Source: Opitutaceae bacterium (GTDB lineage Bacteria > Verrucomicrobiota > Verrucomicrobiia > Opitutales > Opitutaceae). From it: 64,000 bases of DNA. Shown here in pieces: positions 33,603-42,630 of this stretch. The notes below the pieces were generated by a model. That model was given only the letters and a program-made list of their open reading frames with translations, had not been told where the DNA came from and ran no database searches. The translations under genes and the position numbers were made by a program. The stretch spans positions 17,247 to 81,246 of the forward strand of contig JADJZJ010000029.1 in NCBI GenBank assembly GCA_016715765.1, in the 5' to 3' direction. How positions within the stretch are numbered: the first letter of the stretch is position 1; each line of letters opens with the position of its first letter.

Positions 33603-35225
33603 TTATCGCCGCAACGAGACTCCCTTATAATACCGCGTCCACATCGCATCCTCCCGCCACCCCTGCACGGCGGGATCGAGCAGGTAGTTGCGGGCGTTGA
33701 AATAAAGCGGGACGACGGGGCACTCGGTGACGAGGCGGGCCTCGGCTTCGGCGAGCCGGGCCAGGCGGTCCGCCGGCGAGGCGGCCTGCCCGGCCGTGGC
33801 GAGGAGGTGGTCGAAGGTCCCGTCGCGCCACTGCGGGAGATTGGCCGGGGCGGCGCTGTGCAACTCCTTCAACAGGTCGGCGGCGTCGGCGACATCCGGG
33901 ATGGCCGTCATGAAACCGATGTCGTAGTCACCCTGTTGCAGGGCGGCGAGGTGGACGCGCGCCTCGCGCACGGCGATGCGCACCTCGATGCCGAGCTGTT
34001 TTTTCCACATGGCCTGGACGGCTTCGAGCACGGTGGTCTGGGTCCAGCCGGTGATTTCCAGCCGGGGAAAACCGGCGCCAACCGGGAATCCGGCGTCCGC
34101 CAGCAGGCGGCGGGCTTCAACGGCATCCTCGGCCAACTGCGCCGTGGACGCGAAGCCGCCGAGGCCGTCGGGGACATAATGCGTGGCAACGGTGAGGCCG
34201 CCTTGCAGCACCTGGTTGACCAGCGCGGAGCGGTTGAGGGCGAGCGCCAGGGCGCGGCGGACGCGGGCATCGTTCAGCGGCGGGCGGGTGGTGTTGAAGG
34301 TGAGGTAACGCGTCTCGTGCAGGGGTGAATGCTGCAGGCGGGAAGGCTGCTCGGCCGCATAGGTGGCGAGTTTGCTGTAGGGCACGGCCATCGTGACATC
34401 AATCTGGCCGGCGCGGAAGGCGCGGTCCTCGGCGTCGCCGTTGTCGAACGCCAGGAAGTGAATTTCCTTCAGGCCGATGCTGGCGGCATCCCAGTAGTCC
34501 GCCCGCTTTTGCACGACGATGCGCTGGTTCGGCCGCCATTCTGCGAGGGTGAATGCGCCGTTGCCCACATGATGCCCGGGACGTGTCCACGCGCGGCCTT
34601 GGCGGGCGACTGCGCGTGGGTTGACCGGAATCCACGGTCCGCTGGCGGCATACGCAAGAAAATGGGCCGCGGGGCGGGTGAGGGTCACGACCAGGGTGTG
34701 ATCATCCGGGGCGCGGAAACCCACCTGGGAGAAATCGGTGAGGCGTCCGCGGTAGAAGTCCTCGGCGCCGCGGACCAGAAAGAAGAGCGCGGCCTTCGGC
34801 GCGGCCGTGGCCGGGTCGAGTGCGCGCCGGTAGGAGTCAACAAAATCTCCGGCGGTCACGGGTTCGCCGTTGGACCACGTGGCGCCGGGCCGCAGGTGGA
34901 AGGTGTAGTCCAGGCCGTCGTCCGAAATCTCCCATCCGTCGGCTGCCGCCGGCTGCGGGGCCGAGTCATCGGCGGCCGGAGTGACCAGGCCCTCGCCCAG
35001 GGCGCGAATGATGAAAAATTCGTCGGGCAGGCTGGCGCGCGCCGGGTCGAGATCGCCGGGCTCGTTGCGCTGGCTGATCCGGAGGACCGCGGTGTCAGGG
35101 GCGGCGTGGCGGGGGGCGCAGCCGGCGGCGAGGCCGATCAAAATGAGCCCGACCAACGGCAGCAGTCCGACCCGGGACCGGGAACCGGTCGGCGGACGGG
35201 AGAAGGGGCTTTTGGCGGAGCGCAT
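33603..35225 (-). CDS. Peptide ABC transporter substrate-binding lipoprotein (OppA-like), copy 2
   Basis: A 540-residue SBP family 5 protein with a signal peptide and lipobox near residue 36 (LILIGLAAGCAP). It shares with copy 1 the pattern EPGDLDPARASLPDEF, YTFHLRPGATWSNGEPVTAG and LTFNTTRPPLNDARVRRAL. Sequence differs throughout, so it is an old duplicate that may bind other peptides. It is transcribed towards copy 1, and the divergent small gene at 35353 lies upstream. Confidence 0.93.
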   Translation of the reverse strand: MRSAKSPFSRPPTGSRSRVGLLPLVGLILIGLAAGCAPRHAAPDTAVLRISQRNEPGDLDPARASLPDEFFIIRALGEGLVTPAADDSAPQPAAADGWEISDDGLDYTFHLRPGATWSNGEPVTAGDFVDSYRRALDPATAAPKAALFFLVRGAEDFYRGRLTDFSQVGFRAPDDHTLVVTLTRPAAHFLAYAASGPWIPVNPRAVARQGRAWTRPGHHVGNGAFTLAEWRPNQRIVVQKRADYWDAASIGLKEIHFLAFDNGDAEDRAFRAGQIDVTMAVPYSKLATYAAEQPSRLQHSPLHETRYLTFNTTRPPLNDARVRRALALALNRSALVNQVLQGGLTVATHYVPDGLGGFASTAQLAEDAVEARRLLADAGFPVGAGFPRLEITGWTQTTVLEAVQAMWKKQLGIEVRIAVREARVHLAALQQGDYDIGFMTAIPDVADAADLLKELHSAAPANLPQWRDGTFDHLLATAGQAASPADRLARLAEAEARLVTECPVVPLYFNARNYLLDPAVQGWREDAMWTRYYKGVSLRR

Positions 35226-35352
35226 TGTTGCGGAGGCTGCGCCGGGCAGCGTGCTGTTTCAACCGCCGTCTGCGAGCCGGGAGTTTTTGCTTATGCTCCC
35301 GGACAAGAAATGCGCAGATTCTGCCAATCCAGTGTGAGCGGTTTTCCCGGAT

Positions 35353-35634
35353 ATGGGTATGGTAAAGTCAATCACACCGCCCATGAACCTGCTGCTCGAT
35401 ATCACTCTTGCCTTGCTGGCTGCGGTGACCGCCGTGGCCCTGGTCAACCTGGCATTCGAGTATGCCCAGGCCGAGGATGGCTACGAGGACGAGGGCGGGT
35501 ATCATCAGGGAGTGCCGCGTGCGGTTTTCCCAAAGGCCTATTTCGACGTGAAGATCAGATTTGTGCCCGTGGCCGGGAAGCAGCAGGATCTCGCCAAGGT
35601 GCAGGCGCCGGCTGACGAGGCTATTTTTGTATAA
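35353..35634 (+). CDS. Small predicted membrane protein, unknown function
   Basis: A 93-codon frame; an inner ATG at 35383 would give 83 residues starting MNLLLDITLALLAAVTAVAL, one transmembrane helix. An acidic segment (AQAEDGYEDEGGYHQG) and a short mixed tail follow. I know no family for it. It is divergent from oppA copy 2. The hydrophobic-then-acidic layout and start near a spacer make it plausible, but composition alone does not prove it is translated. Confidence 0.4.
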   Translation: MGMVKSITPPMNLLLDITLALLAAVTAVALVNLAFEYAQAEDGYEDEGGYHQGVPRAVFPKAYFDVKIRFVPVAGKQQDLAKVQAPADEAIFV

Positions 35635-35676
35635 AGACTGGGCGGGCGCGCTCCTGTCTCCGGCAGCACAGTCGAT

Positions 35677-35693
35677 TGATTGATAATCAATCA
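35677..35693. promoter_or_regulatory. Perfect AT-centred palindrome
   Basis: TGATTGAT-A-ATCAATCA has perfect 8-base arms around one A and shares the core TTGATAATCAA with the palindrome in the pnp leader (22966-22982). It lies between the small gene and the dead transposase. A possible operator. Confidence 0.35.
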
Positions 35694-35743
35694 CCGCCAT
35701 CTGTGTGTTCCATTGATCCCAGTGTTGGAGAGGACGGGCAGGC

Positions 35744-36766
35744 TCAGCCGACGGGATCGCGCCGCAGGCCGCGGAGGGTGGCGAGTTCGCCCCAGTCGGT
35801 GACGCCGGGGAGTGGTCGCGGGGCGGTGCGCTGGCGGCGGCCGGTTTTCAAACGATACGCGGCGAGGTGGGTTGTGACAAAAGCCTGGGTGCCAAGGACG
35901 GCGCCGTCGGTGAAGTAACGCACCCGGCAGCGCAGCACGGTGGCCAAAGGAAGTTTGCCACCAGTTTTAAGCACCTGCTTGAACTGTTCCATCGGGATCG
36001 CGCCCTGGCCGGGCTTCTGGAAGGCACCGGTGCCGAAGAGGACCTCGCGGTAGCCGCATTGGGCGGTGGACCAGTCTGAGGTGCCGCGGATGGCCTGCAG
36101 GCCAGCGCGGGCTTTGGCGTTGCCGCCGACGGCTTCGCCGTAGCCGCAAAAGCGGTAGTCCTTGGGATCTTCTGCCGCCGGCGCGGACACAGTTCAGGTC
36201 GATATAGGCGGCCATCGTTTCGATGACGCGGCCCTGGGGTTCGACGAGGACACTCTTGAAGCGTTCGGCCCACAGCGTGCCGTAGCGCTGGTGGCTCTTG
36301 TTATACCAAACCGAGAAGCGCTGTTTGAGGAGCTTCATGAACTGCGAGACGTCGCCCATGAGGGCCAGTTGTTGCTTTCGCCAGGCCTCGGCCTCGGGAC
36401 CATTGGTTTTGAGTTGGGCTTTGATGACGTCCAATCTGGCCATCTGATACTGGGTGGGCTTGGGGTACAGCACCCCATAGCGGCGGAGCAGTTCGGCATC
36501 CGTTGGGATTTCCTTCACGTGCGGCACCCGCAGAAGGACGGAAAATGGTTGGTCAGCAGCGCGTAGGTGAGGACTTCGACCCCGCAGTAGTCGGCCACCT
36601 GCCAGAGCTGTTTGCGCAGGACTTCCTTGCCGACGTCATCGATCAAGTACTCCCCGTTCACCGTCCGGGTTATGCAGTGGTAGACCGCCTCCCCGTCCGC
36701 CGCCGCCACCTTGATCCGTGCTCGTCTCATCCACGCAACCTGCTGGATGCCAAATATTCCCGTCAA
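35744..36766 (-). pseudogene. REP-associated tyrosine transposase (RAYT/TnpA-REP), two frameshifts
   Basis: Three frames line up as one Y1-type (IS200-like HUH) transposase of about 340 codons. The first (from 36766) has EAVYHCITRTVNGEYLID and ends at LLTNHFPSFCG, where the family has the HUH motif HFHVLL; a base lost near 36538-36543 removes the second His. The second frame (from 36527) holds GDVSQFMKLLKQRFSVWYNK, around the catalytic Tyr, and GTLWAERFKSVLVE. The third restarts at AEDPKDYRFCGYGEAVGG after a shift near 36174-36183. The net length is again a multiple of three. These enzymes move or maintain REP hairpins. This copy should be inactive. Direct repeats lie just upstream. Confidence 0.85.
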
Positions 36767-36777
36767 TGCTCCCGCGC

Positions 36778-36867
36778 GACATAATTAGCCTGTCCCTAAA
36801 AGCCTGTATGTTAGCCGCCAACTAATCCCAATAACTCTCTGCCCTGACATAATTAGCCTGTCCCTTT
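36778..36867. repeat. Direct repeats upstream of the transposase remnant
   Basis: GACATAATTAGCCTGTCCCT occurs twice, at 36778-36797 and 36847-36866, 69 bases apart. The words are AT-rich compared with the surroundings. Repeats beside a RAYT gene are often its recognition sequences, so these may be its ends. Confidence 0.65.
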
Positions 36868-36939
36868 TTGTATTTTGTTGGGGCGATTGATCGCGTTTGC
36901 ACTGACAATTTTGGACACCGTTTGTCTTTGTGACCTCAA

Positions 36940-38565
36940 CTACTGTTCGAGCCACACGGCCTTGTACGGATGGCGGTCGAGGGGGGTGTCGTACCAGCCG
37001 CGTACGGCGGGGTGGACGAGGCGGACGGTGGTATAGTGGAAGACGGGGATGATGGGCGCCTCGGTCAGGAGCATGGTCTCGGCGCGGCGGAGCAGGTTGT
37101 ACCGCGCGGCGGTGTTCTGGGTGCGCGCGGCCTCATAGATGAGCGCGTCGTAATCCTGGCTGCCCCAGCCGGTGTGGTTGTTGCCGGAGCGGGTGGTGAA
37201 GATCTCCAGAAAGGCGGCGGGATCGAGGTAGTCACCGGCCCAGTCGGAGCGAAGTACCTGGTAATCGAGGGTGCGGCGCAGGGAGAGGAGAGTCTTCTGC
37301 TCCATGTTGACGAGGTGGGCGGTGATGCCGAGTTCACGTCGCCACATTTCCTGCACGGCCTCGGCGATCACACGGTGGTTGCCCGAGCTGTTGATGAGCA
37401 GATCGAAGGCGGGGAAACCCTGCCCGCCAGGATAACCGGCCGCGGTGAGGAGCGCCCGGGCGGCGGCGGCGTCACCCGCGAGGCCGGGCGGCGGCTCGTA
37501 ACCGGCGGTGCCGGGCGGAGTGAAACTGTGCGCGGGCTGCTGGCCGCCCCGGGTGATCTTCTCCACGATGGCGGTGCGGTCGATGGCGAGGGAAAGCGCC
37601 TGACGGACACGGCGGTCGTTGAACAGGGGGCGGGTGACGTTGAGGCGGTAAAAGTAGGTGTCGAGGAACGGACTGATGCGGAGAACCGCAGGCTGGTCGC
37701 GGCGGTAGGCATCCACCTTGCTGACGGGCAGGGCCTCGGTGAGGTGCAGCTGTCCGGCGCGGAAGGCACGCTCCTCGGCCTCGACGCTGTCGGCGGGGTA
37801 AAAATGCACGGCCTGCAGCCTCACATGCGCGGCGTCCCAGTAGAACGGGGAGCGTTTCGCCACGATGATCTTGCCCGGCCGCCACTCGGCGAGGGTGAAG
37901 GGACCGTTGCCGACAAAGTTCTCCGGCCGGGTCCACCGGCTGCCGCGCTGCGCCACCGGGCCGGATTTCTCGAGGGTCGGCAGGTGCACGGGATACCAGA
38001 CAGGGTGCGAGAGCAAACTGAGGAAATGGGACGCGGGGTGCTCGAGGGTGATGATGAGGGTGCGGTCATCAGGGGCGGAGAAGCCGACCTGGGCGAAATC
38101 CTGCAATTCGCCGCGGTGATAGGCTTCGGCGCGCTGGACCAGGTAAAGCATGCTGGCGTAGTCGGCGCCGAGGGCGGGTGTGAGCACGCGGCGGAACGAG
38201 CCGATGAAATCGCGGGCGGTGACGGGTTCGCCATTGGACCACAGGGCGTCGGGCCGCAGGTGGAAGGTGTAAACCAGGCCGTCGGGAGAAACATCCCAGC
38301 CGGCGGCCACGCCGGGTACGGGACGGAGGTCCTGCGGGTCCTCGCCCACGAGGCCTTCAAAGAGGGCGGAGGCGACGTTGAGCTCGGGCAGGCCGGTGAT
38401 GATGTGCGGGTCGAGTTCGGCCACGTCGGCGCCGAGGCTGCGATGCAGCACTTGGGTTTGGTTGCCGGAGTCAACCGGCGATTCGCGAGACCAGCAACCG
38501 GCGAGGAGGAGAAGGAGGAGGAAGGAAGAAGGCAGAAGGCAGAAGGAGGAAAGGGGGCGGTGCAT
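36940..38565 (-). CDS. Peptide ABC transporter substrate-binding lipoprotein (OppA-like), copy 3
   Basis: A 541-residue SBP family 5 protein. The ATG at 38565 is chosen for the lipoprotein signal right behind it (LPSSFLLLLLLAGCW, lipobox LAGC); the frame is open for 57 more codons upstream through repeat DNA. Conserved blocks match copies 1 and 2: DVSPDGLVYTFHLRPDALWS, NGPFTLAEWRPGKIIVAK and RLNVTRPLFNDRRVRQALSL. The DNA coding for the signal peptide is a purine repeat of GAAGGAGG type. The transposase remnant separates it from copy 2. Confidence 0.93.
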   Translation of the reverse strand: MHRPLSSFCLLPSSFLLLLLLAGCWSRESPVDSGNQTQVLHRSLGADVAELDPHIITGLPELNVASALFEGLVGEDPQDLRPVPGVAAGWDVSPDGLVYTFHLRPDALWSNGEPVTARDFIGSFRRVLTPALGADYASMLYLVQRAEAYHRGELQDFAQVGFSAPDDRTLIITLEHPASHFLSLLSHPVWYPVHLPTLEKSGPVAQRGSRWTRPENFVGNGPFTLAEWRPGKIIVAKRSPFYWDAAHVRLQAVHFYPADSVEAEERAFRAGQLHLTEALPVSKVDAYRRDQPAVLRISPFLDTYFYRLNVTRPLFNDRRVRQALSLAIDRTAIVEKITRGGQQPAHSFTPPGTAGYEPPPGLAGDAAAARALLTAAGYPGGQGFPAFDLLINSSGNHRVIAEAVQEMWRRELGITAHLVNMEQKTLLSLRRTLDYQVLRSDWAGDYLDPAAFLEIFTTRSGNNHTGWGSQDYDALIYEAARTQNTAARYNLLRRAETMLLTEAPIIPVFHYTTVRLVHPAVRGWYDTPLDRHPYKAVWLEQ

Positions 38566-38919
38566 GGTACGGCTGAGGGAGGTTTTGAGGGATGCGGACG
38601 CGTGAGGCCACATGATTGTCGCGAGAGCTTTACGGCCTGTAGGGCCGCACCTTGGTGCAGCCCGATCACGCTGCGAAGCTGGGTCGACATTCGCGGCTGG
38701 ACCAAGGTCCAGCCCTACATCGATCATCGCCGGCATCCGTGCCTTCGCTGGGCCTGCGAATCGCCTGCAAGCAGGCTCCTGCCTCTACAGATTTTCGCAA
38801 AAGAGCGCACGTGAAGGTTTGAAGCAGGGCAGGTCTCCGACCTGCTGTTTTGACGTTGAATTGCGGTTCTGCATGCAAAGCGCGGGTCAGAGACCCGCCC
38901 TATTTGCTGCAAAGCCGCC
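38566..38919. repeat. Intergenic palindromes between ispF and oppA copy 3
   Basis: 354 bases without a gene. It contains TAGGGCCGCACCTTGGTGCAGCC (about 38640), GGCTGGACCAAGGTCCAGCC (about 38696), GCGAATCGCCTGCAAGCAGG (about 38755), a GGCAGGTCTCCGACCTGC stem (about 38828) and GGGTCAGAGACCCGCCCT (about 38884). Several are shared with 26190-26314 and 41086-41662. No promoter is evident. Confidence 0.6.
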
Positions 38920-39402
38920 TCAGGCCTTTTCGATCAGGGCCACGGCGTGCGCGGCGATGGCGAGGCCGCGGCCGAGGTCGCCGACGCCTTCGTTGGTCGT
39001 GGCCTTGAGGCCGATGGATTCGGAGGAAAGTCCCGCGCTGAGGGCGAGGGCAGCCTTCATTTCGGCAATGCGTCCGTAGATGCGCGGCTTCTCGGCGATG
39101 AGGGTGGCATCGAGGTTCACGATGGAATAGCCGCGGTCGCGCAATTCGGCGACGACCCGGCGGAGCAGAACCTGCGAATCGACGCCCTGGTAGGCGGGAT
39201 CGGTGTTGGGAAAGAAATGTCCGATGTCGGGCAGGCCGGCGGCGCCGAGGAGCGCGTCGCAGATGGCATGGGTCAGGGCGTCGGCATCCGAGTGGCCCTC
39301 GAGCCCGTAATCGGCCTCAAACTTCACTCCGCCGAGCACGAGCGGACGGTCGGGCACGATGCGGTGGATGTCGTAACCGTGACCGATGCGGAGGTTGGGC
39401 AT
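38920..39402 (-). CDS. ispF: 2-C-methyl-D-erythritol 2,4-cyclodiphosphate synthase
   Basis: A 160-residue enzyme of the MEP isoprenoid pathway; it cyclises CDP-ME 2-phosphate to MEcPP with loss of CMP. The zinc ligands are in RIGHGYDIHRIV (Asp and His) and GHSDADALTHAICDALL, and DIGHFFPNTDPAYQG carries the substrate loop. Length and start are canonical. It lies downstream of ispD on the same strand, 140 bases apart. Many bacteria keep these two adjacent or fused. Confidence 0.98.
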   Translation of the reverse strand: MPNLRIGHGYDIHRIVPDRPLVLGGVKFEADYGLEGHSDADALTHAICDALLGAAGLPDIGHFFPNTDPAYQGVDSQVLLRRVVAELRDRGYSIVNLDATLIAEKPRIYGRIAEMKAALALSAGLSSESIGLKATTNEGVGDLGRGLAIAAHAVALIEKA

Positions 39403-39545
39403 GGTGGAGTGGGGATTGAGGGATTACGGGAATGAGGGATTGAGGTAGTGGGGGTGCGGTCAGTGGGATGGAGCTGCGATTTGGCGGCGGATCGGGTTGT
39501 GGACCTTTTCACTCATAACCTCACTCCGATAATCCCTCACTCCCT

Positions 39546-40241
39546 TCATTCCCTCACTCCCTCATTCCCTGCCCGCGTGATCAGATATTCCAGCCAGTCG
39601 AGGTCGGCCGGAGTGGTGAGCTTGGGATTCGGGTGAGGATTCTCGAGCAGGGCCACGGGCTGGTTGAGGAGTTCCACGGCCGCGGCGTCATCGGTGAGTG
39701 CGAGCTGGCGGCGGGCGGCGGTGGTGTAGCCGCGGACAATCAGGTCGCGGGCGAAGACCTGGGGCGTTTCCATGGCCCAGAGGCAGGAGCGGTCAAGGGT
39801 GCGCAGGCGGCCCTCTCCGCGATGCTCCTTGATGGTGTCGGTCACGCGGTGGGCGAGCACCACGGCCTGTTCGCGCCGGACGATCTTGTGGAGGGCGACC
39901 AGTTGCTCCGGGCGGATGAGGGGGCGGGCGCAGTCGTGGATGAAGACGTGGGCAATGTCGTCCGGCAGCACGGCGAGGGCCTGCATCACTGAATCCTGCC
40001 GCTCGCGGCCGCCGCGGACCAGAATGGAGGGCGTGGGCGCGTAGGCGGAGAGTTCCATCATCTGGCGCTGGTCGCGATAAACGACGACATAGCTGTCGGC
40101 GACACCGCTCTCGATGAAAGCGGCGGCGGAGTGGGCGAACACGGGCCGGCCGTGCAACGGGGCGAGGACTTTGTCGCCCACCGTGCCTTGCATACGGCGG
40201 CCGCTGCCGGCGGCGAGGAGGATGACGGCGGTGCGTGACAT
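39546..40241 (-). CDS. ispD: 2-C-methyl-D-erythritol 4-phosphate cytidylyltransferase
   Basis: A 231-residue enzyme forming CDP-ME from MEP and CTP. The nucleotide-binding start is VILLAAGSGRRMQG, a loop with GGRERQDSVMQAL follows, and the catalytic region includes HDCARPLIRPEQ and the RVTDTIKEHRGEG stretch. The C-terminus NPKLTTPADLDWLEYLIT is typical. It forms a MEP-pathway pair with ispF; ispE is 1.4 kb away on the other strand. Confidence 0.96.
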   Translation of the reverse strand: MSRTAVILLAAGSGRRMQGTVGDKVLAPLHGRPVFAHSAAAFIESGVADSYVVVYRDQRQMMELSAYAPTPSILVRGGRERQDSVMQALAVLPDDIAHVFIHDCARPLIRPEQLVALHKIVRREQAVVLAHRVTDTIKEHRGEGRLRTLDRSCLWAMETPQVFARDLIVRGYTTAARRQLALTDDAAAVELLNQPVALLENPHPNPKLTTPADLDWLEYLITRAGNEGVRE

Positions 40242-40395
40242 ATTTATCGGAGTTGGGAGATGGGAGATCGGAGATCGAATACCGGATGGGGAGGGCGGAT
40301 TTGGGATTGGTGATACCGTAAACCGAAAAGTTTGGGGTCTTAAGGTTTTCTATGCTTCGGGGATCTTTCCTGTATCCGGTATCCTCAATCCGGTA

Positions 40396-41085
40396 TTACC
40401 TCAGTTCCGCCAGGATAGCCCTTGCGGCCGCGACCGGATCGGGGGCCTTGAAGATCGGGCGACCCACGACGAGATAGCTGGCGCCGGCCTGGGCGGCTTC
40501 GCCCGGGGTCATGACGCGGGTCTGGTCGTCGGCCTTGGCATCGCGGGGACGGATCCCCGGGGTGACGAGGGCGACATCCGCGGGGAGGACGGCGCGCAGC
40601 AGAGCGATCTCCAGCGGAGAGCAGACCAGACCACGCAGGCCAGAGTCCACGGCAAGCCGCCCAAAACGGACAACCTGCTCGGCGGGGGTGCCGGTGACCC
40701 CGGTTTCGCCCAGCCCGGCCTCGCTCATGGAAGTGAGCACGGTGACGCCGAGGAGCAGCAGATCGGGGGCATGCTGCCGTTGGGCCTTGGCGGCCCACTG
40801 CATCATCTCACGCCCGCCGCTGGTGTGCAGGGTGAGCATGCCGATGGGCAGCTTGGACACGGACTCGATGGATTTGGCGACGGTGTTGGGGATGTCGTGC
40901 AACTTGAGGTCGAGAAAGACCCTGAAGCCGAGTCCGGCGACCTCGCGCACGCAGTCCGGGCCGCAGGCGGTGAACATTTCGAGGCCGACTTTCACCCAGC
41001 GGACGGTGCCCTGCAACTGGCGGAGGACCGGGGTGACTTCACGGGGCGACTGGGCATCGAGCACAAGGATAAGTTCGCAGGGCAT
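40396..41085 (-). CDS. pyrF: Orotidine 5'-phosphate decarboxylase
   Basis: A 229-residue TIM-barrel enzyme making UMP from OMP. The catalytic Lys/Asp block is FLDLKLHDIPNTVAKSI, the phosphate loop is VTPGIRPRDAKADDQTR, and the C-terminal substrate site is AGASYLVVGRPIFKAPDP. The ATG at 41085 (PCELILVLDAQSP follows) is preferred to a TTG 12 codons earlier, because family members start close to this first beta strand. It lies 154 bases upstream of ispD on the same strand. Confidence 0.96.
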   Translation of the reverse strand: MPCELILVLDAQSPREVTPVLRQLQGTVRWVKVGLEMFTACGPDCVREVAGLGFRVFLDLKLHDIPNTVAKSIESVSKLPIGMLTLHTSGGREMMQWAAKAQRQHAPDLLLLGVTVLTSMSEAGLGETGVTGTPAEQVVRFGRLAVDSGLRGLVCSPLEIALLRAVLPADVALVTPGIRPRDAKADDQTRVMTPGEAAQAGASYLVVGRPIFKAPDPVAAARAILAELR

Positions 41086-41662
41086 TTTCGTGGCCGGACT
41101 ATGGGACACTAATCCCGACAAACCAAAGACAAAATATGCGGAGGGGGGAGGGCGCTGGATGAATTCTTTTCCGCGGATCGCGCGATGCTCGCGGATAATT
41201 CTTCTGTCATCCGCGTCGTTTGAATTGCAGCTACGAGCGAGAGCGAGTGGATCTCACGCCGCATACGCCGAACTCCATTCGTTCACGTTCGTAGCTACCC
41301 GACCCAAATTCTCTCAACTCTCGACTTGGATATTGAGCGTTTAACCAGAACAATTCAGTCAGCGCTGAACTGCCTCGATGGCCACGAAACCGAACAGTTT
41401 CCCGGTAGGCCGCCAGCTTGCTGGCGATTTCAGAGCGGGAGCAAGCTCCCTGCCTACTCGCCAACTGCATCGTTCCGGTTTAAAGATTCAATCCAAACCG
41501 TAGGCCAGCGTGCTTGCGCGCGCCCGAACCGCGCCCGCCAGCGGGCTGACCTACCCTGGGCATCAACCCTTCACGCCCCTTCGCGTTATTCGCGGTTAAA
41601 ACTGGTGGAAATCAGACTCGCGACACGGCGGCGGATCGTTGTGATGCGGAGTCGTCCCGTTT
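41086..41662. repeat. Divergent intergenic region filled with short palindromes
   Basis: 577 bases between pyrF and ispE without a gene. It holds an inverted pair of CTACGAGCGAGAGCGAGTGG (from 41229) and CATTCGTTCACGTTCGTAGC (from 41276), a GGCCGCCAGCTTGCTGGCG palindrome (about 41408), GGGAGCAAGCTCCCTGCC (about 41437) and GCCCGCCAGCGGGCTGACC (about 41530). The promoters of both flanking genes must be here; I cannot point to one. Confidence 0.6.
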
Positions 41663-42556
41663 GTGAACACCGTCACCGTCTTTTCTCCCGCCAAGCTGAA
41701 CCTGTTCCTGGCCGTCACCGGCCGGCGGGAGGACGGGTATCACGACCTGGTGTCGGTGGTCGCGCCGCTGGCGTGGGGCGACGAGTTGTCGGCCACTCTG
41801 CTGGGACCGGGGCTCGGCAGTCCCGGCACGCTGGCCTGCGATGATCCGGCGGTCCCGGTGGATGAGACCAACCTGGTGCTGAAGGCGGCCCGGGCTTTTG
41901 CCACGGCCACGGGTTGGAGCGAGCGCGTGCATTTCACCCTGAAAAAGCGCATCCCGATGGGTGCGGGCATCGGCGGCGGCAGCAGCAATGGGGTCGCAGC
42001 GCTGCGGGCCCTGAACCAGCTGGCCGGAAATCCGCTGGCGGAACCGGCCCTGGCCACGCTCGCGGCCGGGTTGGGTTCGGATTGTGCGCTGTTTCTGGCC
42101 GGCGCGCCGGTGATCATGCGCGGACGCGGGGAGCGCGTGGAACTGCTGGGCGAATCCGAGCGGGCGCGCCTGAGCGGCCGCCGCGTGCTGGTGTTCAAGC
42201 CGGCCTTCGGTGTCGCCACGCCCTGGGCCTACCGGCGGCTGGCGGCAACGTCCGGAAGCTATCTCCCTCCGGCCGACGCCGAGGCGCGGGTGGCGGCTTG
42301 GCGCGGCGATCCGGCGGCCCCGGTGGAAAGCCTGCTGGGCAACACCCTGGAAACGGCGGTTTTTGCGAAGCATCTGGCACTGCCCGCGCTGCTGGGGGAG
42401 CTGCGCCGGCACTGCGGACTGGCACCGAGGATGAGCGGCAGCGGCAGCGCGTGCTACTCCCTGCTGCCCTCAGGCGCGGACTTACCGCCCATCGAGGCGA
42501 TTATCCGCGATGCCTGGGGGCCGCAGTGTTTTGTTTGCGACACGGTTCTGGCGTAA
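41663..42556 (+). CDS. ispE: 4-(cytidine 5'-diphospho)-2-C-methyl-D-erythritol kinase
   Basis: A 297-residue GHMP kinase that phosphorylates CDP-ME. The start has FSPAKLNLFLAVTGRREDGY, the ATP loop is IPMGAGIGGGSSNGVAALR, and the C-terminal motif is RMSGSGSACYSL. The start codon is GTG at 41663. With ispD and ispF nearby on the other strand it completes three consecutive MEP-pathway steps in one 3.6-kb region. Confidence 0.96.
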   Translation: MNTVTVFSPAKLNLFLAVTGRREDGYHDLVSVVAPLAWGDELSATLLGPGLGSPGTLACDDPAVPVDETNLVLKAARAFATATGWSERVHFTLKKRIPMGAGIGGGSSNGVAALRALNQLAGNPLAEPALATLAAGLGSDCALFLAGAPVIMRGRGERVELLGESERARLSGRRVLVFKPAFGVATPWAYRRLAATSGSYLPPADAEARVAAWRGDPAAPVESLLGNTLETAVFAKHLALPALLGELRRHCGLAPRMSGSGSACYSLLPSGADLPPIEAIIRDAWGPQCFVCDTVLA

Positions 42557-42630
42557 ATCCGCATTGACCCGCGTGCATCAGCGGCGCGTTATGCTCACAA
42601 GCCGCCCTTTACTCAGTGGGCTGCAGTAGC

